Positions 11,026 through 22,879 of a stretch of 41,069 nucleotides of DNA are shown here, in pieces. Each line of letters starts with the position of its first letter. Position 1 is the stretch's first letter. Source of the stretch: Chromera velia (taxonomy: Eukaryota; Sar; Chromeraceae). The stretch covers positions 1-41,069 of the forward strand of contig JAHBMJ010000128.1 of assembly GCA_018398765.1 (NCBI GenBank). The letters are read 5' to 3'. The notes beneath the pieces were generated by a model. It searched no databases and was not told the origin of the DNA. It saw only the letters and a list, made by a program, of their open reading frames with translations. A program made the translations under genes and the position numbers.

Positions 11026-12025
11026 AAAAAACGAAAGAACGGAAGGAATGAAGCACAGAAACAAAAAGAGTACACAAAGCAAGAAACCGACTGGGGACCC
11101 AGATGTTCACACCAAAAGAATTCTCTTCCTCAACGATGACTCTTGTACCCCTTCCCCCCCCCACCCCCTCTATCCGTAGAATCACTTCAACCAGCAAAAA
11201 GAGAAGAATGATCAACCAACCGAAGAAAAAAGCTCCTCTCAGCACACCACAGCACAGCAGCTTCCCTGCCCAACAGGAAGCCCCTCAGAAGTGAGGGAGG
11301 GACTTGGAGAAAAGACCTGTCTGACCTTTTTGAAAGGGAAGAAGACGGGTCCGACGGCCTGCCTGCGTGTCCGGACGCCTTCAAGTCCATTCATGAATGA
11401 ATGAAAGAATGAGAAGAGATCAGAGAGCTGCACCCATGCAGTACCGACAAAACGAAGAGCTCGACCGTAAAGGGGATCAATCTCTCCGGGGTCCTGCTCT
11501 GATTTCGCAGTCTGACTCATATTGGTTTTCGGTCTTTGCTTCTCTCACCCCCCCACCCAGGCAGCTTCTGGCCAGCCGTTGTTGAGGAGGGGTACAGAGT
11601 AGGGAGGAGGGAATGAAGACCTGGAGGGCCGAAGTCAGGGCCGGTTCCATGCGCGCTCTTGAAGTCTCACATGCAATACTTAATTGAATGTTAGAGTTGA
11701 ATGTTCAATTTGTTTTCAAAACCCAGCCGGCATCGATTTAGGCCGACATACAACACATTTTAAGCTGTATAACGGTGTAAGCCTACCCCTGGCAGTAGAC
11801 CGCGGAGGACCCCGGAACATAAATCCTAATTCTAATCCGGTATACAGCTGTTTTACATTCAAAATTAGAACTTTGAGTTTTCTTTTTACCATTTTTTAAA
11901 TAAGTAGTATATAAAATTCAAAGTTTTAAGTAATTTTTTTAAATAAAAAATATAATTGGCCGGTATAGATTAGTGAAAATAGCTAACTATCATGCATATT
12001 CAATGCTAGATTCAATGCCACATTG
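11026..12025. other. No gene recognised; selenoprotein T 3' flank turning AT-rich
   Basis: 11026-11650 is mixed-composition non-coding DNA where a SECIS would be expected. A hairpin with an 8 bp stem (11314-11321 with 11344-11351) is visible, but its inner helix is too short for a SECIS. From about 11660 the DNA becomes AT-rich up to the repeat flanking the LINE. No open frame here is convincing. Confidence 0.4.
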
Positions 12026-12131
12026 ACATGCAGGATTTTACTAAGGCATATAGCGCTAGCAAATCTAGTAAAAATAGTTATTATTTTTATGATTTGTCTC
12101 ATTTTTGCCAGGGGGCCAGTATTGCCAAATG
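12026..12131. repeat. Direct repeat flanking the LINE (3' side), probable long target-site duplication
   Basis: This 106 bp block begins ACATGCAGGATTT and ends CCAGTATTGCCAAATG. It recurs in the same orientation at 18741-18845 with only a handful of differences. The two copies sit exactly at the two ends of the minus-strand LINE, which supports a target-site duplication. Insertion between two pre-existing repeats is the alternative. Confidence 0.8.
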
Positions 12132-12559
12132 AATGAATGAAGTTGGCTTTGCTAGAGTGGAGCCGTGCTCCCAGCAGCCCATGTTCATGCAAGAGATCGT
12201 CAATCACTCAACTCTAGAGATAAGGCTAAGCGCGAGATCCCCTGAAGTACTCGCTTGGTGAGCTCATGAGCAGCATACGCGTTGGAGGTGGCAATAGAAG
12301 ACTCGAACAGAAGAAGAAAAGGTCGCGTTCACACAGAAACAGGTATGCACAGTGAGTAACAAAGATCGCAAACGGCTCTGCATACTTCATACGGATCGAC
12401 TTGTAAAGCCAAAAGCAGCATCTTTCTCGCTTCTGTTTTGGCTGCATCCGTTCCCTCAATTCCTTCTCTCTGAATCCTTTGCTTCACTTTCTTTCCCTCT
12501 ACCACTTTGTTTAGTTTATTTCTTGTTTCTACCTAATTGGAGCATATTGAAAGCCGGTG

Positions 12560-12901
12560 CTAGAGATCATTAATTTTTCTTCCATTTGAACAACCCTCTG
12601 CCAGATAAAACACCTCTCCCGGAGAGTTAGCCCCCCCCGTCAGACCCTTCCGATTTAGTGTCAATGCCCTTAGGAGTGGCTCAATCTTCTCACATAAGGC
12701 ACTTCTTGGCAGACAGGACATCCGTACCTTGGGGCCATTCTTTGAAGACAAAAGAAATAGAGAAGAACGTGAAGAAGACGGAAGAGCTCTCTGTAGTCCT
12801 GATAAAGAGGCAGACAAGGGGAAGTTGCCCCTTTCTTCCCTGTCTCCCTTTTTTATGCATTCCATTCCCCAGGCATCCTTAATTTTAGCAGAAACAAACA
12901 A
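12560..12901 (-). pseudogene. LINE C-terminal region, remnant
   Basis: The encoded segment aligns by eye with the longer frame at 19558-20124 (shared blocks KIKDA, LPSSSRSSLFLLSS and EKIEPLLRAL against KIKDA, FPSSSRSCLFLLSS and ERIEPLVRVL). It is therefore the post-RT region of the same LINE family, in a different frame from the RT and cut short by a stop. Confidence 0.7.
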
Positions 12902-13082
12902 AATTTTAATTCCCCTTCGGGGCCCGTCTTTCTGAGCTATGGACAGGGAGAGACGTCAAAAAGTTAAGGCCTGCCCATCTAAACAGACCATTGACGGCTC
13001 ATCTTTACTTCTACCCCGCTGGTCCCTTCTATAAATTCAAAAGAGCCTGAGGAATACGGAGATACGAACGGCTAAGTACAAT

Positions 13083-14653
13083 CTAGAATGATTCAGAAGC
13101 AAAACGAGCATACAAGAGCGCGCGAGCAGACATTAAATTAACAGATAAAAGAGAGGGTACACGCAAACTCCTGACCAGAAGTCGGGCTGCCCATCGAACA
13201 AACCAGAGCCGCAAGTTATTAATCGCCTCCCAGTCTCCCTGTCTTATCGGAAAGCACTCCAGGCTATAGAGTACCACCGGCTCTCAGTACGCCTTCAGCA
13301 GCTACATCTTTCCCCCGAGAGGCAACCTAGACAGACTCGCAGCCAGACCAATCACCGCCCCCATTGTACGCTCTGCACTGTGTAGGCGTGCTTCAATCGA
13401 CCGAGTCAAATCCCTTCCCTCAAACAGAAGGCAACCCAAATATTTGTATTGATCACACCAGTCTACTTCTTTCCCTTGGTACAAAATCATGCCGTTACAG
13501 TCCTCGCGGTATTCACAAAGGCACAGGACCTTAGTTTTCTTTAGATTGACATTCAACCCCCACTTTCCGCAATATCTCTCCAGGGCATCGAATTTTACTT
13601 GGAGGTCAGCTGCTGAGTGTGCAAACAAGACAAGATCATCAGCGTAGCCTATACTTCCCAAACTGGCCCCAGCAAGGTGAACCCCCTCCGTTTCCTTTCC
13701 ATCTCCCCGTTTTCCTTTCTGAATCTCATTATGCAGGTCATTAATGAATAATAGAAAAAGCGACGGGGACAACGTATCACCTTACTTAACCCCTGCCCCC
13801 TCCGGGAATAGAGCCGAGTCCCTATCGACTCTCGCTTTCACGCCTCTATACATTGATGCAATCATCAACAGATCTCTCTTCTCTATTCCCTTAGCCTGCA
13901 GCTTTGCCAGAAGCTTCAGCCGAGGGATGGAGTCAAACGCCTTTGAGAAGTCGACAAATCCGCCTAGGAGCCCCTTCTTGCCTCTTCTGTATTCCTGTAC
14001 CAAGCCTACCACAGTGTGACTGCTTCGATCCCCTTTCTTGTGCCCACCCCTTTCCTAAACCCGATCTGTCTGTCGTCAAAACGAGTTTGCTAACGGATTT
14101 TATCATCCATAAGGAGACCAAAGAGCTTTGTAAGGGGGTTAACAACATGGACTGGACGCCAGTCATTCGGCTGTGGCGAAGGGGGACCTTTCGGGACGGG
14201 TACGATTCTCAACAAATTCTAGTTATCAGGCTAACATGCATATGCATGCATTAAATTAAAGAAAACAAACAAAAAGAAGCGAGGGATGGAAGAGTAACAA
14301 AAGCAAAAGTCGAGTTGTTGAGGAGAGATACCATCGAGCCCTGCCGCTTTCTTTCTATCCATTCCTTTCAGACGATCAGTCACCTGCTTATACGAGAAAA
14401 TGAATTGTTTTGGGGGCTCCGGCTCCGGATCAGGCTCTGGCAATTCTTCGCCCTCCCCAAAAACCCGTGTCCAATGGTTTGAGAAGTCTCTTGCCCCTGG
14501 TCTCAGACCGTCTTTCGACAACTTTTTCTTTTCTTTCCAAAGGAAGAGGGGGTCATTAAGCAAATGTGTCTTCGCTTTTTCAGTTTCCGCTCTCTCATAT
14601 CTCTTCCTTTTCTGCCGGAAGATCTCTCTCCTTTTCTTTAAGATGTCTTCCAC
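13083..14653 (-). pseudogene. LINE reverse transcriptase remnant, stops and a frameshift
   Basis: Following the endonuclease in the same frame are RT motifs KKAAGLDGIS, VPVPKG and NDWRPVHV. After a frameshift near 14015 come GGFVDFSKAFDS, GVK-stop-GDTLSPSL, GYADDLVLFAHS and LNVNLKKTK, then LYSLE of the thumb region. YADD carries the catalytic aspartates. Stops are seen at about 14231, 14219, 14098, 13782 and 13302. The one at 13782 replaces the conserved Gln of the xQG motif. Function was to copy LINE RNA; it is dead here. Confidence 0.85.
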
Positions 14654-14659
14654 CCTTTC

Positions 14660-17106
14660 CTACTTTAACTCTCTCTCCACCCCACTTGCACAGTCCTCAA
14701 CTTCTTTCCTTACTTTCTTCAGGCATTCCTGCAGCTCTTTACATTCCTCATCCCACCACCCTTCCTTCTCTCTAAACAACGTTTTGAAGGTAGGAGGCTG
14801 TTGCTTCTCTGTCGCTTTCACTATTACTTCCTTCACCGGCCCAACCAAAACCTGACACCAGGCTATGGCCAAGGCTTTCACCCGGTCTTTCTTATCTTGA
14901 GAGCTCACTGGGGAGAAGGTCAAAGAAGAGGGTAAAAAGGCTGTTGAAGAGGGTGGGGAGGAAGACACAGGAGGGGGTGGGGGAAGGGGAGGCTTTTCGA
15001 ATGGTTTAACTTCTCTATGATGCTCCCAGAGTCCCTGCCATGTCTCTCCCACCAGCTCTCTTGCTGCTGCTGCTATTGGCAGCAAATCCTTATCTTTCAC
15101 CACTGCCTTTCTGATAGATCTGTAAAGCGGGGGACACTCAGTCTGCTGCAGGGATGGGGCATCCGTCCGCTTTCTTGCAGCCTCAAGCGAAGAAGAGAGG
15201 AGAGAAAAACAGATAGATGCATGGTCATGATCAGAGCCAATCAGTCTATCGAAAGCGATTTCCCAGTCCGTGCAAGAGGAGAGAAGGAAAGGCTCAACCA
15301 ATGCATAATCGACAACGGATGCCTTTTTTTTCATGTTCTTTGATTTACAGGTACAAGCACCCAAAAAGTGGAAGTTTTTGCCCCCACACTTCCCTTGCAG
15401 ACCATTTAGGATGAGTAGGTTGCTCTTACCGCAAAGACGCACCAATTCATCGCCCATGAGGTCGACTGACTGCTTGCATTCTGAATGCCGGATGAAAGAG
15501 GGAGCCGACTCGTCAGAGCCGGTAGATTTGTCCTGTTCAAACAGTTGCCCAGGATTCCATTCGAGACCTTCTGGACAGAGCGATGCTGTGTGAGAGTTGA
15601 GGTCTCCCAGGACCATTCTCGGCTCTCCCAGGGGGACAGAGCACAGGAAATCAGACAGGATCTCTTTCGTGTCATCTTTCTTATGATTTGACCAACCCCC
15701 CGGCAAATACACCCCAAACACATGCAGTTTTCTACCCGACAAATGGATGGCCACCCTGGCGATGCTCGGCCCTACTAGCTTAAACTCTGGTCTGAGCTCC
15801 CCCCAATGGTCCGATTTGACCAAAATGCATACGCCTCCAGACCGGATTTCTTTGTCTGCACAAGCGGAATGGACTTTTGTCTTTTTCTTTCTCCATTCCC
15901 TATGTGACCAATTTACTCCTTTCCAACCCCCCAGTTCTAGATCGCAGGACAGGTGCTGTGTTTCGACCAGAACCACAACATCCGCATCCGTTTCAGTGAG
16001 CCATGAACGGATGTCTCCATTTCTTATCTTCCGCTGCAATCCTCCCACATTGATGTAAGCAAAGCGTAGACGGTCCCGTGGGTGAGACACCGTCAAGTCC
16101 TGGTAGCAAGCATTCCCTCGCTTCTTGAACTTGCCTCTTCTCACCTTCCAATACTCCCTCACGGCTTTTTGTATGATTATTCTCTCATCCTCTGACCTTT
16201 CTTTTATTAAGTCCCTTTCTTTTACCCATTCGAGACCAGACTCAGGAGAACGCCTGATTTCAAACCATCTCTCACCACCATGCAACCTTTTATGCCCTAA
16301 TACAAGTAGAGGAGGAGAAAAAAAAGAAGAAGAAGAAGAACAAGAGGAGGAGGAGGGGGAGGAGGGGGGAGAAGAAGAATCCAAAAAAGAAGAAAAAGAA
16401 GAAGAAGACGATTTGGGAGGAGCATGCAAGGCAGCAGAGCAAAAGGAAGAAGAATCATTCAGAATATCATGATCTTTCCTTCGTTTCTTTCTCCTCCTTC
16501 TCTTACTACGTGGAACGAGGAATGTCAAGGCTGGCACAAAAGAGGAAGGTCGATAAATAGGAGGGAGATCACCCTACAGGGAAGGGGACTCAGAGTTAGA
16601 AAGGCGTGGCGATCCAAAAAAAGGGGACAGAAGGCCCTGTCCCCTCGAGTGAGAAAGCTCCTTAGATGACGGCGAAGGCTGTGAAAGCAAAACTTCACTC
16701 AAGCTGCGATTCAGTGCAGGATCAGATCCTCCGTCAAGTCCCAGCTCACTCTCATCATAAGCAAACAATGAGGAAGAGGAAGAAGACAAAAAATGTGAAG
16801 ATGCAGAGAGAAAAGGTTCTTTGGCCATAGCAGATCCAGAAAGAGGAGAAAAAGAGGAGAGAGAAAGAGAGTTCACAGGATTTTGAACCTGCATGCATGC
16901 ATTCAACGGGTCGATCAGGCCAGGATGGGGGAGGGGTCCAGCTGGATGGTCCCCCTCCTTCCCAGCACAACCTGACAAATCTTGCGCGGCCCTATTTCTA
17001 TTAATCCCTCCCCCCCTTCCTTCTTTCCCCCCACTGCCTGCCGCCGAGGAAGAAAAAGAAGAAGGAGAAGAAGAAGAAGAAGGAGAAGAAGAAGAAGAAG
17101 AGGAAA

Positions 17107-17152
<46 letters not shown>

Positions 17153-17460
17153 AAAAGAAGAAGGAGGAGAAGAAGAAGAAGAAGAAGAAGAAGAAGAAAA
17201 AGAAGAAGAAGGGTCCATCCAGTGGCCTAGTCTCTCCCCCCCCTCCCCTCCTTATCCGTTGCCCCCCTCGTTCCTTCCCTTGTCAGGTCCGGTGGAAGAG
17301 GAAGAAAAGAAAAGAGCAGACGAAGAAGAAGAAGAAGAAAAAGAAGAAGAAGAAGAAGAAGAAGAAGAAGAGGAAGCAGGAGCAGGAGCAGCAGCAGCAG
17401 CAGCAGCAGCAAAAAAAAAAAAAGAAGAAGAAGAAGAAGCAGAAGAAGAAGAAGAAGAAA

Positions 17461-17506
<46 letters not shown>

Positions 17507-18668
17507 AGGAGAAGAAGAAGAAGCAGGAGCAGCAGCAGCAGAAGAAGAAAAAAAAAAAGAAGAAGAAGAAGAAGAAGAAGTAGAAGTAGAAGAAGAAGAA
17601 GAAGAAGCAGCAGCAGCAGCAGCAGAAGAAGAAGAAGGGGAAGAAGAAGAAGACGAAGAGGAAGTGGAAGGAGAAGAGAAGGGAAAAGAAGAGGAAGAAG
17701 AAGAAGAAGAAGAAGCAAAGGGGGAAGAATTTCCAAAAGGATTCTGACATTTGCCCTGTCTTCCTAGAGAACAGTTCCAGCAAGCCCTTTTAAGCTTAGC
17801 GCACCTACAGCGGTTGCAGGTGCTATTCGCAGCACAACTACATTTGTAGCACTGGGTCCCCTCCTCCTTCAACTTCTTTCTCCCCGAGGCGTCCGGAGGA
17901 CCCGGGCCGTCACCCCCTCTTTTGTCTTTTCCTTTTTCATTTTCTCCATTCCCTTTGAAGCTTCTTCCATTACCCCCCTTTCCTTTCTCCCCCCGTCTAT
18001 CCGTTCCTTTCCTTGTCTCTTCATTTTCTTTCCCTCGTATCTTCCCCGTTGGTTGGTTCTTCCCCCCTCCCCCCACCCCAGTGAGAGAGAGAGGAAGAGG
18101 AAGTGAGAGAAAAGGAAAAGAAACATCGCATACATTTGTTACCTTCCATTTGATACCTTCTGCACTCATGTGTTCTTCTTTATCTAAAGAGATGACATTG
18201 TCAGCTACTCCGAGAGGAGAATGGCATGTATCGAGAGTCGATGCACCCGAGAGAGGCGAAGGTGTCCGACTTGTGTGAATGTCATGTATGATCACTGGAG
18301 AAGATGGCGTTCTGTCATACGTTCTTTGTCCAAAGTCTACCGAGAAGGCCTCTCTTCTATGCATGCACGAGCCGAGCTTACTGTGATCGCATACTTCATT
18401 CCCTTCCTGCCCGCCCAGAAAGTCCTCTTCTATGTCCCCCCCTCCAAGTTGCTGTTTCCCCTCCCCTCCCTTCAACCTCCCACCCTGACTCTTTGGAGTT
18501 CCCGTTTCCAACAAATCCGGAGGTCTTTGGCCCACCTCTTTCCAGAAGGCCATCCGCGAGTCCCTTTCCGTGCCCTCCTGAAGTGTCGCCCTGTCCATCT
18601 CCCTCCGCCCTGCCGTGACCTGCACATAGGGGGAAGAGGGGGAAACTGTGTCTTCTCAGGAAAAGCAT
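14660..18668 (-). pseudogene. LINE 5' coding region: CxC cluster, poly-Ser linker and EEP endonuclease
   Basis: One minus-strand frame runs from about 18625 to 14660, interrupted by TAA at 17254-17252 and TAG at 16576-16574. Near the start is a cluster CYKCSC..CNRCRC..CWNC..GKC, resembling CxC-type zinc clusters in some LINE proteins. Then come roughly 230 residues dominated by Ser and Ala, encoded by the trinucleotide repeat at 17043-17735. The EEP domain follows, with FAYINVGGL, VVLVETQ, GVYLPGG, VLGDLNSH and GSDHDHASI motifs that supply the expected catalytic Glu, Asp, Asn and His residues. This domain nicks target DNA to prime reverse transcription. The frame ends at TAG 14662-14660, and the same frame continues beyond it. 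It cannot make a full protein as written. Confidence 0.8.
17043..17735. repeat. Imperfect (GAA/GAG/GCA)n trinucleotide tract inside the LINE
   Basis: About 690 bases of mostly GAA units with GCA and GGA variants and a non-repeat interruption at 17213-17300. On the minus strand it encodes Ser/Ala in the LINE frame. Poly-Glu and poly-Leu frames also exist but are by-products. Confidence 0.95.
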
Positions 18669-18740
18669 GAAGGGGAGCGCGATCAGAAACCTTCCCTGCC
18701 CTACTGACCGGCGTCGGATAGACCGTGGTTCCCCCTGTTA

Positions 18741-18845
18741 ACATGCAGGATTTACTAAGGTATATAGCGCTAGCAAATCTAGTAAAAATAGTCATTATTT
18801 TTATAATTTGTCTCATTTTTGCCAGGGGGCCAGTATTGCTAAATG
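18741..18845. repeat. Direct repeat flanking the LINE (5' side)
   Basis: 105 bp copy of the block at 12026-12131 in the same orientation, with one single-base indel and a few substitutions. It begins immediately next to the 5' end of the minus-strand LINE. Confidence 0.8.
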
Positions 18846-19382
18846 TTGCGAAATGAGGGTCCATCATTTAACAATCTGCCTTCCGTGTTGTGACTTGCCG
18901 AACGCTAGACGCCTATTATAGGCCGATAGCGATGGCGTATAATAAAGATAATGATGGCCAATAACCTATAGCCAATAATAATGGTGAATGAATTCAGAAT
19001 GCCAGTGATGATGATCGATCGATAAACGTAGTTAAACGTAGTAAACCAGTAATTTTATGGATGCACTGGCAGAAGCATCAATCCTACCTTATATATATAT
19101 CCTTGTACGTATGCCATCTTTATATATAGATGAAATAACTCAAAACTTATCTAACAATTAATGATCTATTGATCCTAACTAGGATCCTAAAAATGATCCT
19201 TTATCATCAAAAAAAAAAAAAAAACAGATAGAGATATATATAGACACTTTTAAATAATATAATACCAACTATTTTATTTGGCGGCTAGTTTGGGGGAAGA
19301 GAACTTGTTTCCACACTGCGAAACTACTAATAGACCTGCATGCAAATCTGGCAGCAAATCTGCTAGCAAATCTGTTTATAGA
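18846..19382. other. AT-rich spacer between two LINE copies
   Basis: No gene seen. It includes TATATATATATCC-like stretches, an A-run near 19209 and GCAAATCTG repeats near 19340-19375, just before the 3' tail of the second LINE copy. Confidence 0.5.
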
Positions 19383-20190
19383 TGAATGAATGAATGACTA
19401 TAGCCGTCGGAGCCTAGTTCCTGGCAGTCCATGTTCATGCAAGCCTTGTTCAAGATCCTAGCTCTACTTCAAGAGACGGTAGGCTGAAGCAAGACTTCAA
19501 CGGCGAAGCTGAATTGGAATCAGAGGAAAAATCGAGAAACAACAAGTTAGAGAGTGTTCAGCGAACTGATTCAAGTGAGTAAAAAGAAATACAAAGCTCT
19601 CGAATAATTTTCATAGCGCTTTCGGGGTCTGCCTTCAAGCCATCCCACAACCATTTCCTCGCCTCTTTCTCTCCCGGGTCTGCTCCCTCCACCCCCGAAT
19701 TACGATTCACTCTGAGTCCCTGCAACCGATGTGCCCGTCTCTCAGAGTCAATCGCCCGCAACCTCTCTCTTGCGGAGGCCCACCGAGGGCAAACCGACAG
19801 TCTATGCCATAGGTCGTCAACTTTCCTCCCTTCCATGCAAGAAGACTCTTTGCAGAAGACCTCAGCCGACACGCCTGCTCGCTCACCTTGTCTGTTGAAG
19901 GAAAGGACCCTTACCAGCGGCTCAATCCTCTCGTGCAAAGCTTTCTTAGGCAGACCAAAAACTCTCACTCTGCCCCCCCCCCTGTGCACGTAACGGGAAG
20001 AGAGAAGAAAGAGACAGGATCTGGAAGAAGAAGGAAAGGCTCTCTGCATACCAGACAGGTGTGCAGTCAGGGGAAAACGGGTAGCCTCCTGTTGCTCTCT
20101 TTTTCTTATACACTCCTTTCCCACTGCATCCTTTATTTTCGAATCGATGAAAAGGTCCTGTTTAATTCAAAATTTTCTACCGCCTTATCC
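19383..20190 (-). mobile_element. 5'-truncated LINE copy, 3' end only
   Basis: The minus-strand frame 20124-19558 encodes the post-RT LINE region, including a Cys/His cluster (ESSC..DLWHRLSVC) and the blocks shared with 12560-12901. The element ends in the same (TTCA)n-type tail near 19383-19397. Shared 3' sequence with the larger LINE includes CCATGTTCATGCAAG (19428 and 12178). No RT or EEP is present, so this is a typical 5'-truncated insertion. The upstream boundary near 20190 is approximate. It sits just beyond the 3' end of the large receptor gene. Confidence 0.75.
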
Positions 20191-20461
20191 ATCGATTGCT
20201 CGATCGATCCCCTCTTGTTGTAATGTTTTTGCTCCTTCAATCAGACCGCCGAAGACCCGAAGAAGAAGAGAAAGAAGTGCATGCCGCCGCCAGAAAGCAC
20301 TGGTACAACTGCAAAATCGAGGAAAGCACAAAGACAAACAAGAGTAGAGACAGAGCAAGAACGAGTCTCGGGATTGACTGTTGATTGCAGACAAAGTGAG
20401 TCAAACAAGAACTCCTCACCAAACAAAAAACACCTGAGAGAAAAAAACGGAGGAGAAAAAG

Positions 20462-22552
20462 TTAGAACGTGACCCCAACCGCTCCCTTTAATCTTACCTG
20501 AAGGACTTGTGCAGGGTGAAGGTGCAGAAAGAGCTCCACCCCCTCCTTAAACTCCCTCTGCGGTATCCCCTCGTCCCTCAAGGCCCTCTCAATCGAAGGA
20601 GAATCGAAAAACGCTCGTCCAACCGCCGACATCCTCCAAAAGCACCGCCTCTCCTTCTCACTCGCACCCTCCCGCAGCCACTCCTCCAACGAATCCACCA
20701 GCGCTCCTTGCTGACGCTCTGTGGTACCGTCCTGATGGAAGGCAATCAGTCGGTCAGTCAGGGCGCCGTCTGCCGTCTCTGCGTCCTCCTCCGTCCACTG
20801 CCTCTGCCTCTGGTGGAGGATCTGATCGTCCTCACCCCAGCCGCAGTTGGAGGAGCCCCCCCCTCTCTGTCCCTGGCTGTCACCCACAGCTGCGGCTGAC
20901 GGTTCTTCCTGCTGCTCACCCCTCCGCTTCCGCAACAGATTGCCTGACAGTGTGTGTCCCCCAATGAATCTTACCTTTTCTTCTTTGGTCTGGGTGCTTT
21001 TGTTCTCTTTCCTCTCTTCCCCTTTCTCCTCTGTCTCCTTCCCCTTCCGCTGATGGACAGGCTCGGACAAGGCAGGAACAGCAGAGGGTCCTTGTGGTGC
21101 GGCTTCTCCTGTGACAGAGGCAGGCACAGACGGGGCAGCACCCACTCCTGCACTCGCGACAGCGTCTCTACTTTCATGCGGATGCTCGCCGACAGCGTGT
21201 GCGACTCTCATTCTTCTCTCTGCGAATTCGAGGAGAGAGGGATCGTCTGAGAGGGGAAGGCTGTTGAGGGACAGGGAGGCCTCTCTCTCAGACTGATACT
21301 CAGACTCCCTCCCCCCTTCTCCTTCTTCAACGGCGGCAGCGACGGGGAGGGAGGCTGAAGCAGGCTCAGCAGCACCTTCTGAGTCCGCACGAGGGGGAGA
21401 AGGGGAAGGAGAGAATCCATCGATTAGGGCCACCTCTCTTCCTTCTGCTTTCCCTCCCGCGCCCTCCCCAGCAGGCTGAACGCCACCAAAAGCGCGAACA
21501 CTCTGTTCGCCCCCCTCCTCTGCCGGTGGCTGGAGGCCCGGAAAAGGGATTATCGGTTGACCTGGGCGGTCATGGCTGGAGTCTCCGGAGATGGGAGGGG
21601 CGACCGGGTGGGGGACCCTGAGCAGTTCTCTCACAATAGCACAGTGCTCTGCGGTCTCGTCACAAGAAGAGGCGATGAACCGCTTCTCGTTGTTTTCTCT
21701 CCTGCTCCCTTGGCTCATAGAAGCTCGAGAGAGGCAAATCATGCGGAAGGAGAAACTGGCGATGAAGGGGAGGAGACGGAGATCAGCAGGTGTCGAGCTG
21801 AGTGCCTCCCCACAGTCTTTCCCATTCGTCCTCCCAACACCCTCTACACCCCCTAGCCCTGCCTGTCTCGCCTTGTTTAGTCTTGCATTGACGCGCCGCG
21901 CTTGGGTGTCGATGATTTTCTCACACTTCTCAAAAAGCGCACCGTCAGATGGGAGCAGGGGCTCTCGGGGGATGACAAGATCCTCCCCCTTCACCCTTCT
22001 GTTTCGGTTCATCTCTCCCGTTCCCACCTTCCCCCCCCCTGCGGCTGCGAGGCGAGAAGACGGCTGCCGCATGGTCACCAGAGCGTGCCCCCCTTCCTGC
22101 AGGCAGAAGCGCAGCTCCTCTCTGCACATACACCACCGACAGCACTTCAGGGCCCTCAGCTGTCGGCAGCAACACGCTGCAACAGACAGACAGAAGCTGA
22201 AAGGTAGCAGCAGGAGTCTGTACAGAGACGCACCGACCCGCCTGCAATTGCAGCATGAGGGCCCCTTCTGCCCAGAGTCGCCGTCACAGCAGCGACAGCA
22301 CCGGAAGCTTCCGAGCACCCACCGCCAGATGCCCCCCCAGACCCTCTTCCACCACGGCACCTCCGGCACAGGCAGGCAGGTCCAAACTTGTCCTTCTTCC
22401 CCCTTTCTCTGTCTTTTTCTCAAGACGTTCTCCAGAAGGAATCTGACAACGATGAACCCCCCACAAACGGCACCAAACGAAAGAATCAGAAGGAATAGCA
22501 AGAGCACAAGAGCAACTCTCACCTCCAGAAGGATCGCTCTGTCCGTCACAAC
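20462..22552 (-). other. Receptor gene: last membrane segment and cytoplasmic tail
   Basis: The exon starts after TTCTTGCAG in phase 0. It encodes VALVLLLFLLILSFGAVCGG, a final membrane segment, then a Cys-rich juxtamembrane stretch (CCRCCDG, CCNCRR, CCCRQL, CCRWCMC). A long Ser/Pro/Gly/Glu-rich region follows, and then a compact charged C-terminal part with WRMSAVGRAFFDSPSIERAL and LFLHLHPAQVLQ. The juxtamembrane cysteines could be palmitoylated. No kinase or other enzyme is seen. It either splices at 20498 or ends at the stop at 20462. Confidence 0.7.
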
Positions 22553-22848
22553 CTGCAAGAAATAGCGACCAAAAGCAACTCAGACGCGCACAGGCATGCA
22601 GGCAAGCCAACAGGCACACAAGCAGACACAGAGAACATATGTTTTCCTTCCTTCCTTCCCTCCTTCCTTCCTTCAATGCATCCGTCCATCCATCCATCTA
22701 CAGACAGGCTTTTTACCATTCCTTTTCGCTCTTCTGTTTTTCGGTCCCTGTGGTGGTGCAGACACAGGAGACAAAGAGTGAAGCAGGCAGATAAACAGAG
22801 AGGCAAGCAAGACAGTAAAACAAGCGGGCTAGGCGGCAGGCAGGCAGT

Positions 22849-22879
<31 letters not shown>

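Larger units (their letters stand above)
12132..18740 (-). mobile_element. Decayed full-length LINE (non-LTR retrotransposon) with EEP and reverse transcriptase
   Basis: The element lies on the minus strand, 5' end near 18740 and 3' end near 12132. In order it carries a CxC-type Cys cluster (about 17745-17860), a long Ser-rich stretch, an apurinic-type endonuclease (EEP) domain (about 15000-16070) and a reverse transcriptase with FVDFSKAFDS and YADD motifs (about 13300-14600). A Cys/basic C-terminal region follows near 12560-12901. It ends in a (TTCA)n tail on the coding strand, typical of some LINE 3' ends. Several in-frame stops and at least two frameshifts show that it is inactive. About 105 bp direct repeats flank it. 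Confidence 0.88.

Noticed and set aside
11314-11351. Hairpin with an 8 bp stem and a TGA next to its base, a possible SECIS
   Set aside because: The inner helix is only about 5 bp with a three-base loop. There is no apical AA at the required distance and no proper GA opposite the TGA.
13302-17254. Alternative genetic code (TAA/TAG as Gln), suggested by in-frame TAR codons in the LINE including one at a conserved Gln
   Set aside because: A TGA also interrupts the frame near 13290, frameshifts are present, and host genes end at TAG/TGA normally. Ordinary pseudogene decay is simpler.
16893-17747. Long poly-Glu open frame on the plus strand (and a poly-Leu frame on the minus strand)
   Set aside because: Produced entirely by the GAA-type trinucleotide repeat. 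The LINE frame on the opposite strand explains the locus.
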